From the NCBI GenBank assembly GCA_031295725.1, contig JAUMNV010000046.1:1-5925 (forward strand): a DNA stretch of 5,925 bases, written 5' to 3'. The notes under the pieces are model-generated. The model saw only the letters and a list, made by a program, of their open reading frames with translations, had not been told where the DNA came from and did not search any database. The position numbers and the translations under genes are program-made. Below, piece after piece: positions 1 to 3,913 of the stretch. Within the stretch, counting starts at the first letter, position 1. Every line of letters begins with the position of its first letter. This DNA comes from Collinsella sp. (GTDB taxonomy: Bacteria; Actinomycetota; Coriobacteriia; Coriobacteriales; Coriobacteriaceae).

Positions 1-1
1 C

Positions 2-139
2 GTCACCGACGCCATTCCCGTCGAGGTCGGCGGCAAGATCAAGACCATCTCGGTCGCCGAGGAGTTCGCTCAGGCCATCTCCGCCGTTTACCACGAGGAG
101 CCCGTCTCCACGCTCGTCGGCGGCGACTTCGCGCTGTAG
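2..139 (+). CDS. prs: Ribose-phosphate pyrophosphokinase, C-terminal end (partial)
   Basis: Only the last 45 codons are in the window; the gene enters from the left edge and stops at TAG 137-139. The tail reads VTDAIPV...KIKTISVAEEFAQAI..., then a short HEEPVSTLV segment. This matches the conserved Prs C-terminus, in which a 'TDTIP' strand is followed by 'KI.VLSVA..LAEAI' and a final 'ESVSSLF'. The enzyme makes phosphoribosyl pyrophosphate from ribose 5-phosphate and ATP in the cytosol and feeds purine, pyrimidine, histidine and NAD synthesis. The catalytic loop and PRPP-binding motif lie upstream and cannot be seen. A prs-pth neighbourhood is common in bacteria, and pth does follow here, after an accessory insertion. 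The assignment rests on this short tail alone but the match is close. Confidence 0.85.
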   Translation, partial: VTDAIPVEVGGKIKTISVAEEFAQAISAVYHEEPVSTLVGGDFAL

Positions 140-172
140 TCCAACGCGCATCGCATCATCTTTGATGCTTTT

Positions 173-206
173 AAAGGGTCGGAAGCTCGCTTCCGGCCCT
201 TTTTCT
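173..206 (+). terminator. Intrinsic terminator after prs
   Basis: A 13-bp stem (173-185 with 190-202, one T-G wobble) closes a 4-nt CTCG loop and runs into a T-rich tract at 200-206. It starts 34 nt after the prs stop codon. Its outer AAAGGG/CCCTTT pairs make it partly symmetrical, but the clear T tract is on the plus strand. It should insulate the downstream island and pth from prs transcription. Confidence 0.9.
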
Positions 207-225
207 ATCCCTCGCCAACCTTCCC

Positions 226-251
226 TGGACAATTGGTTCAGATACGTATTT
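226..251 (+). repeat. Terminal inverted repeat, element A left end
   Basis: Forward copy of the 26-bp repeat. It matches the reverse complement of 402-427 at 22 of 26 positions: two internal differences (A for G at position 7, G for A at position 10) plus TT for AA at the inner end. It is the most diverged of the four copies. Confidence 0.85.
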
Positions 252-401
252 TTTAAAGCCCCAAAGGGCCGTTCGGAGCCTTCTGAGCTCCCCGGCGGAT
301 GCCATGCCGCCCAAAGCTCATCGTTTTCGAGTACAACCGCCGCATATTTACCCTCAAATCACCCTCGAAGGCCCTTAGAAACGCCTCGAATGCCCGTCGC
401 C

Positions 402-427
402 TTATACGTATCTGAACTAACTGTCCA
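402..427 (-). repeat. Terminal inverted repeat, element A right end
   Basis: Reverse-oriented copy of the 26-bp repeat, identical base for base to the right end of element B at 1930-1955. Identity over the full repeat, while the adjoining interiors differ completely, points to the termini as the conserved functional part. Confidence 0.9.
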
Positions 428-590
428 GTAGCTATCGTCAACCTTCGCGGCAGAGCTCAATTTCCTGCAATCCCCTCAACCGATTCCATCGATTTCATAA
501 CACCCAGCCGTTCATGGCGCACAGCGCCCCGCTGAGCGAAAAGAACGGTATGGCGGTCGCATTCTGCCGCCAACTTAGTACGTTATAGCT
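428..590. other. Gap between element A and the nuclease-like gene
   Basis: No gene, terminator or convincing promoter is seen. There is no good TTGACA/TATAAT pair; the nearest -10-like hexamer (CATAAC, 496-501) lacks a -35 partner. There is also no clear Shine-Dalgarno motif in the 20 nt before the ATG at 591, so how the following gene is expressed is not visible. Confidence 0.5.
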
Positions 591-1718
591 ATGACGACCG
601 TGATTTCACATTTCTCCGCCCTCCGCGCAATTCGTCGCGCACGACGGGCGTACTCTGCCCTACCCTGGGACTCCGTTGATAGTGAACAGCAAGCACAGGC
701 CTTGGCTAGCTGCATTCCCAATAATGACGCGATAGACTTTGGCGCACTTTCGATACTCGACGCCTGGAATGAAGATGATTCCGAACTACTCGATCTTCTC
801 GTTTCAAACGAAGACAACAGACGCCCCGACAAGCGACTTCTTCAGCATATTCTCTCCGCTCCGCTTCCTGAAGGTGCAATTATGCACGTCGAGGCCGACA
901 TCTACGCAACGTCTCCTGCCATGACAGCCATGCTTTGTTCTAAAAATGAATCGGTCGCCAAAACCTTGATGCTCCTTATGGAGCTGCTCGGAACCTACTC
1001 CCTTCCGCCCGAGGCAACCTACCCCATCGCCTATGACGACATCTGGCCCAAGGGCGATAGCTGCGCAGCGACGGGCGATCTTGATTGCCTGGGCGGCCAG
1101 TCGGCAGCCAAACAGCAGAACGAAACCCGCTACGAACAGGCGCACTACAAATGCGAGCCCGCCACGACCATCGAAGATCTCGAGGCGGTCGCGCGCTTCG
1201 CCAAAAGTAGCTCATACACCTCGTTTCGCACGGCAGTCAAGCTTGCCCGACCCGGATCTGCATCCCCAGCCGAATCCCTAATGTTAGCCGTTCTCGGAGC
1301 GCCCATGCGCTTTGGCGGATTCGGATGTTGCAGCCTGCCCATGGGAGGCCTGCTACTCAACTATCGAATCGACTTCGACACTCTTGCGGTTAACATGTCC
1401 TCCGGCATCCCTTACGCCATCTGCGACCTATATTGCCCGGCCGCCGGAGTCGACAACGAATACAACGGAATTGGGCATGAGCTTCAAAACGCTCGCATCC
1501 ACGATGGCAATCGAAATAATGGCCTCAAGGCAATGGGCATCCACGTCCTGGTTATCAATCGCGACCAAATGAAAGACCTTGTTGCACTCGAAGCCTTCGC
1601 CCAAACGATGCATCGACTCGCAGGAGTCCGATTCCGATATCGCATCAAGGGCTATCGCAAGCGTCAGGCCGCTTGGCTCAACGCTCTGCGGGCCGGAATC
1701 GGCCTTGCGCCGGTCTAA
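591..1718 (+). CDS. Standalone DUF559/Vsr-like endonuclease-fold protein (375 aa)
   Basis: The C-terminal half resembles a nuclease-like family that I associate with Coriobacteriia and that relates to the DUF559/Vsr branch of the PD-(D/E)xK superfamily. Visible in order: a helix motif PGSASPAESL (221-230, E228), a GGFG segment followed by LNYRI (256-260), CDLYCP with D279, NEYNGIGHE with E290 and H296, then HDGNRNNGLKAMGIHVLVI (304-322). Candidate active-site residues are E228, D279 and E290; the usual ExK lysine is not obvious. The N-terminal ~200 residues are less recognisable. They include a 'PLPEGAIMHVEADIYATSP' stretch (91-109) and a polar linker around 155-190. There is no signal peptide or membrane segment. 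The gene is a lone ORF between two inverted-repeat elements and uses ATA, TTA and other AT-rich codons more than its neighbours, which suggests acquisition. The start has no clear ribosome-binding site; GTG at 600 is an alternative. The nuclease fold is inferred from motifs; the biological role (defence, repair or element-associated) is unknown. Confidence 0.65.
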   Translation: MTTVISHFSALRAIRRARRAYSALPWDSVDSEQQAQALASCIPNNDAIDFGALSILDAWNEDDSELLDLLVSNEDNRRPDKRLLQHILSAPLPEGAIMHVEADIYATSPAMTAMLCSKNESVAKTLMLLMELLGTYSLPPEATYPIAYDDIWPKGDSCAATGDLDCLGGQSAAKQQNETRYEQAHYKCEPATTIEDLEAVARFAKSSSYTSFRTAVKLARPGSASPAESLMLAVLGAPMRFGGFGCCSLPMGGLLLNYRIDFDTLAVNMSSGIPYAICDLYCPAAGVDNEYNGIGHELQNARIHDGNRNNGLKAMGIHVLVINRDQMKDLVALEAFAQTMHRLAGVRFRYRIKGYRKRQAAWLNALRAGIGLAPV

Positions 1719-1751
1719 ACGGCGAATCACCCGTGCGCCGTCGAACAGGGC

Positions 1752-1777
1752 TGGACAGTTAGTTCAAATACGTATAA
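1752..1777 (+). repeat. Terminal inverted repeat, element B left end
   Basis: Forward copy of the 26-bp repeat. It has a single difference from the consensus given by 402-427 and 1930-1955 (A for G at repeat position 16). Confidence 0.9.
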
Positions 1778-1929
1778 ATAGACACATTGAATTAGGCTGT
1801 TTTGCAGCTATCTCTATACCATTCGCCCTATTTGAAAGCGGGGTAGACTTCAAAACAGCGTCATATGGACTAACTAAAGTTCCAAAACAACGTATCGGCA
1901 TTGAATTGAGCAATTCGAGTCCTCAGAAC

Positions 1930-1955
1930 TTATACGTATCTGAACTAACTGTCCA
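1930..1955 (-). repeat. Terminal inverted repeat, element B right end
   Basis: Reverse-oriented copy, identical to 402-427. It lies closest to pth and contains TATACGTAT; whether it affects pth expression cannot be told from the sequence. Confidence 0.9.
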
Positions 1956-2010
1956 CCTCGGATTTTGACGGCCGTCCAAACGCCCCCAAACAACCTCAAT
2001 TGCCCTCCAT

Positions 2011-2039
2011 TTGACAGCGGCAACAGGGTCGCTCACCAT
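2011..2039 (+). promoter_or_regulatory. Candidate sigma-70-type promoter for pth
   Basis: A perfect TTGACA lies at 2011-2016. At 17-nt spacing the -10 position is CACCAT (2034-2039), only a 3-of-6 match to TATAAT. Because prs ends in a strong terminator and an island intervenes, pth needs a local promoter, which makes this the best candidate, although the -10 is poor. Confidence 0.35.
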
Positions 2040-2069
2040 AGCAGGCGACAAATCAACGAAAGGATGAAC

Positions 2070-2699
2070 ATGGCAGCTGCACAGCCGCTTAAGATTCGCA
2101 TGGTTGCCGGGCTTGGCAACCCTGGCGAGGAATATGCCGAGACCCGCCACAACGCCGGCTTTAAGGCAATCGACGAGCTGGCCCGTCAGGCCGGCGTCAC
2201 GTACTGGAAAAACCAGGCCGGCGCCGAGGTCGCGCTCATCAATATCAACGATGCCGAGGAAGAGGGCGGCAAGCGCCAGATTGTGCTGGTCAAGCCGCAG
2301 TCATACATGAACACCTCGGGCGGCCCCATCTCCAAGCTCTGCCGCGAGTACAAAATCAAGGCCGAGGAGCTGCTCGTAATCCACGACGAGCTCGATATTC
2401 CCGCCGGCGATGTGCGTGTTAAGGTGGGCGGCGGCCACGCCGGCCACAACGGCCTGCGCTCCATCATCGACAAGATGGGCAGCCGCGACTTCAGCCGCAT
2501 CCGCACCGGTATCGGCAACCCTCCCGGCAAGATGGCTGTCGCCGACTACGTGCTCAAGCAGCTGCGCGCCCGCGAGGCCGAGGACTTCCAGGACACCTGC
2601 GCCCGCGCCGCAGACGCCGCCGGCCTGGCAATCGTGCACGGCGTGATCTATGCCCGCGACCACGTCAACGGCTCCGCCTCCGCCAACGGCAAGCACTAA
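2070..2699 (+). CDS. pth: Peptidyl-tRNA hydrolase (209 aa)
   Basis: Cytosolic esterase that cleaves peptidyl-tRNA released from stalled ribosomes and so recycles tRNA; usually essential. The family signatures are intact: VAGLGNPG (12-19, N17), TRHNAGF (25-31, catalytic H27), KPQSYMNTSG (75-84, N81), VIHDELDIP (103-111, D106), GGGHAGHNGLRSI (120-132, N127) and RIRTGIGNP. Length is normal for bacterial Pth, with a short polar tail ending in GKH. The ATG at 2070 is chosen because GAAAGG (2058-2063) lies six bases before it. The in-frame ATG at 2064 would add two residues but abuts the Shine-Dalgarno motif. An in-frame TTG at 1965 would give a 244-residue version with an unconserved leader and no ribosome-binding site, and is unlikely. 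The prs-to-pth order is conserved but here interrupted by the island; a palindromic element begins three bases after the stop. Confidence 0.95.
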   Translation: MAAAQPLKIRMVAGLGNPGEEYAETRHNAGFKAIDELARQAGVTYWKNQAGAEVALININDAEEEGGKRQIVLVKPQSYMNTSGGPISKLCREYKIKAEELLVIHDELDIPAGDVRVKVGGGHAGHNGLRSIIDKMGSRDFSRIRTGIGNPPGKMAVADYVLKQLRAREAEDFQDTCARAADAAGLAIVHGVIYARDHVNGSASANGKH

Positions 2700-2701
2700 A
2701 A

Positions 2702-2899
2702 CCTACCATTTAGGGACAGGTTTATTTCGGCAGGTTTTATCTGCGTAAACGCCGCAGTCGGCACATCGCAATAAACACGCTGCCACCATACATGCATAAC
2801 GCCCCAAAGGGGGCCGGCCTCACCGATGCGCGAGGCCGGCCCCCTTTGCCGTTTTGCCTGATAAAACCTGCCAAAATAAACCTCTCCCCCTTTGGTAGG
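2702..2899. repeat. Palindromic element C (198 bp) with 42-nt imperfect terminal inverted repeats
   Basis: The arms 2702-2743 and 2858-2899 are inverted copies matching at about 35 of 42 positions. Their inner 26 nt (2718-2743 with 2858-2883) match at 24 of 26, around the shared GGCAGGTTTTAT core. Between them are a small hairpin (CTGCG 2741-2745 with CGCAG 2753-2757) and a perfect 16-bp hairpin (2806-2847). Length is almost the same as elements A and B, but the termini are different, so it belongs to another repeat family. It starts immediately after the pth stop codon. Long minus-strand frames run through it, but they are read-through shadows of the GC-rich nfnA gene. It may be a dispersed palindromic repeat adopted as a terminator. 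Confidence 0.7.
2805..2848 (+). terminator. Strong hairpin, likely terminator for pth
   Basis: A perfect 16-bp stem (2806-2821 with 2832-2847, plus a C-G pair 2805/2848) closes a 10-nt loop and ends in CCCTTT. The A-rich start and T-rich end make it symmetrical, so it could terminate in either direction. The T tract is only three bases before GCCG, with a further TTTT at 2852, so efficiency is uncertain. It lies about 105 nt beyond pth, at the centre of element C. Confidence 0.6.
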
Positions 2900-2962
2900 C
2901 CGAAGTGGATAAACCCTTTTCCCGACCGCCGAAGACACACGTAAGCGACATGTCCATGAGGG

Positions 2963-2968
2963 TATAAT
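2963..2968 (+). promoter_or_regulatory. Consensus -10 box (TATAAT) upstream of nfnAB
   Basis: A perfect TATAAT lies 105 nt before the nfnA start, within GGGTATAATTT. No TTGACA-like hexamer sits 16-18 nt upstream, and the extended -10 TG is absent (GGG instead). A GCGACA at 2945-2950 is too close to serve as a normal -35. Transcription would start near 2975. The missing -35 would fit activator dependence, but that is inference. Confidence 0.6.
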
Positions 2969-2972
2969 TTGC

Positions 2973-3055
2973 ACCGTATGTCTGCACAACGCCTGTGCGC
3001 GTACGGTTTTATTCGGGCTGCCGTCCATTTCCGTGGAGGCACGGTTCGGCCGCCC
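2973..3055 (+). promoter_or_regulatory. Structured 5' leader of nfnAB with competing hairpins
   Basis: The first hairpin has ACCGTA 2973-2978 paired with TACGGT 3002-3007 and GCACA 2984-2988 with TGTGC 2994-2998. It is followed by TTTTATT (3007-3013), resembling a weak terminator. A second one pairs GGGC 3015-3018 with GCCC 3052-3055 and CCGT 3021-3024 with ACGG 3041-3044. The ACGG of the first arm (3003-3006) could instead pair with CCGT at 3021-3024 or 3031-3034, so alternative folds are possible. I recognise no known riboswitch class. Confidence 0.35.
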
Positions 3056-3073
3056 TAACAAGAGAGGGGTTCT

Positions 3074-3913
3074 ATGTATAAGATCCTGGAGAAGACGCAG
3101 TTCTCGGAGAAGGTGTTCAAGTTCCGCATCGAGGCGCCTGCAATCGCCAAGCATGCGCACGCTGGACAGTTCCTCATGGTTCGCGCCAACGAGACGGGCG
3201 AGCGCGTCCCGTTTACCCTGGCCGGCTGGAACGGTGACGAGGGCTGGGTCGAGTTCATCTTCATGGTGATCGGCAAGACCACCGAGATGCTTTCCACCTA
3301 CGAGGCCGGCGAGTCGCTGCGCGACGTCGTGGGTCCGCTGGGCGTTCCCACCGAGATGGCCGAGGGCCCCTGCGCCGTCATTGGCGGCGGCGTCGGCCTG
3401 GCAATTGCCTTCCCGGTCGCCAAGCACCTGGTCGAGACCGGCCACGAGGTGCACGCCATCATGGGCGCCCGCACCAAGGACCTCCTGCTCATGGAGGACC
3501 AGTTCCGCGAGCTCCTCGACGAGGACCACATCCACATCACCACTGACGACGGTTCCTACGGCGAGCAGGGCGTTGTCACCGCTCCGCTGGAGCGCCTGCT
3601 GCAGGACAAGGCCGTGAGCCAGGTCTTCTGCGTCGGCCCCGTTCCGATGATGAAGTTCTCGACCCTCACCGCCCAGAAGTACGACACCCCCATCACCGCG
3701 TCGCTCAACCCCATCATGGTTGACGGCACCGGCATGTGCGGCTGCTGCCGCGTCGAGGTGGGCGGCGTGACCAAGTTCGCTTGCGTCGACGGCCCCGACT
3801 TCGATGCCACCCTGGTCGACTGGGATGACCTTCGTGCCCGCCAGGCCGCTTACCGTTCCGAAGAGGGCGAGTCCCTCAAGGCCTATGAGGAAAAGAGCTG
3901 CGCATGCCACTAG
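3074..3913 (+). CDS. nfnA: NADH-dependent ferredoxin:NADP+ oxidoreductase, small subunit NfnA (279 aa)
   Basis: Small subunit of the cytosolic flavin-based electron-bifurcating transhydrogenase, which couples NADH and reduced ferredoxin to reduction of NADP+, reversibly. It has the ferredoxin-NADP reductase-like fold seen in PyrK and 'sulfide dehydrogenase' proteins. Visible motifs: a flavin-binding RVPFTLA (44-50), a nucleotide-binding AVIGGGVGLA (101-110), CVGPVPMM (186-193), and the C-terminal [2Fe-2S] site VDGTGMCGCCRV...FACVDGPDF with C222, C224/C225 and C237. In studied Nfn an aspartate also ligates this cluster; D217 is a candidate here. Length is that of NfnA proteins. AGAGAGGGG (3061-3069) ends four bases before the ATG. 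The gene overlaps nfnB by 10 nt, so translation is probably coupled. PyrK is the main alternative, but the partner is not PyrD and the C-terminus fits NfnA. Confidence 0.9.
   Translation: MYKILEKTQFSEKVFKFRIEAPAIAKHAHAGQFLMVRANETGERVPFTLAGWNGDEGWVEFIFMVIGKTTEMLSTYEAGESLRDVVGPLGVPTEMAEGPCAVIGGGVGLAIAFPVAKHLVETGHEVHAIMGARTKDLLLMEDQFRELLDEDHIHITTDDGSYGEQGVVTAPLERLLQDKAVSQVFCVGPVPMMKFSTLTAQKYDTPITASLNPIMVDGTGMCGCCRVEVGGVTKFACVDGPDFDATLVDWDDLRARQAAYRSEEGESLKAYEEKSCACH

Larger units (their letters stand above)
226..427. mobile_element. MITE-like element A (202 bp) with 26-bp terminal inverted repeats
   Basis: The ends at 226-251 and 402-427 are inverted copies of one 26-mer that begins TGGACAGTTAGTTCA and contains the self-complementary octamer ATACGTAT. 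The left end differs at two internal positions and at its last two bases. The 150-bp interior is moderately GC-rich and holds small hairpins, for example GGAGC 275-279 with GCTCC 287-291, and GGCGG 294-298 with CCGCC 307-311. Open frames crossing it are short and start or end in the repeats, so I do not call a gene. No flanking target duplication is evident. This looks like a non-autonomous inverted-repeat element; a structured regulatory repeat is the alternative. Confidence 0.7.
226..1955. mobile_element. Putative composite accessory island between prs and pth
   Basis: Two ~200-bp elements sharing the same 26-bp terminal inverted repeats lie on either side of a single nuclease-like gene, and the whole block sits between prs and pth. 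The outermost repeats (226-251 and 1930-1955) face inward, so the full 1730 bp could behave as one unit. The bases just outside it are CC on both sides, which would fit a 2-bp target duplication but is also easily due to chance. No transposase is present, so any movement would need an enzyme supplied elsewhere. Alternatively, the two short elements inserted independently near an already present gene. Whether this is one unit is inference; the repeats are directly visible. Confidence 0.4.
1752..1955. mobile_element. MITE-like element B (204 bp) with 26-bp terminal inverted repeats
   Basis: The ends at 1752-1777 and 1930-1955 are inverted copies of the same 26-mer found in element A and match each other at 25 of 26 positions. 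The 152-bp interior is AT-rich and unlike that of element A. It contains its own nested inverted repeats: GCTGTTTTG 1796-1804 with CAAAACAGC 1851-1859, CGC 1824-1826 with GCG 1838-1840, and GAATTG 1903-1908 with CAATTC 1911-1916. The whole element could therefore fold into a long branched hairpin. It begins 33 nt after the nuclease-like gene stops and ends 114 nt before pth starts. No transposase or target duplication is seen. An open frame crosses it but starts inside the upstream gene in another frame and shows no coding character. Confidence 0.75.

Noticed and set aside
162..431. Open frame of 89 codons over the prs terminator and element A
   Set aside because: It starts within the terminator region, has no ribosome-binding site and ends in the translated repeat; no sign of coding.
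1719..1741. Hairpin ACGGCG/CGCCGT right after the nuclease-like gene as a terminator
   Set aside because: The stem is only 6 bp with an 11-nt loop and no T tract follows, so termination is not supported.
226..1955. CRISPR array from the repeated 26-mers
   Set aside because: The copies are inverted in pairs with ~150-bp and ~1.3-kb gaps, not direct repeats with short uniform spacers, and no cas genes are present.
1579..1968. Open frame of 129 codons crossing the end of the nuclease-like gene and element B
   Set aside because: It begins inside the nuclease-like gene in another frame and ends just past the repeat; the reading merely runs through an AT-rich inverted-repeat element. Its C-terminal YVSELTV peptide is the translation of the repeat itself.
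1965..2069. A longer pth starting at TTG 1965
   Set aside because: The extra 35 residues are not part of the Pth fold, have no Shine-Dalgarno motif and start just beyond element B, whereas the ATG at 2070 has a well-placed GAAAGG.
2696..3910. A 404-codon minus-strand open frame opposite nfnA and element C
   Set aside because: It is the antisense shadow of a GC-rich gene with strong codon bias; its translation is repetitive and low in complexity (rich in G, A, L, V, H, D), has no recognisable domain, and conflicts with the clear nfnA reading.
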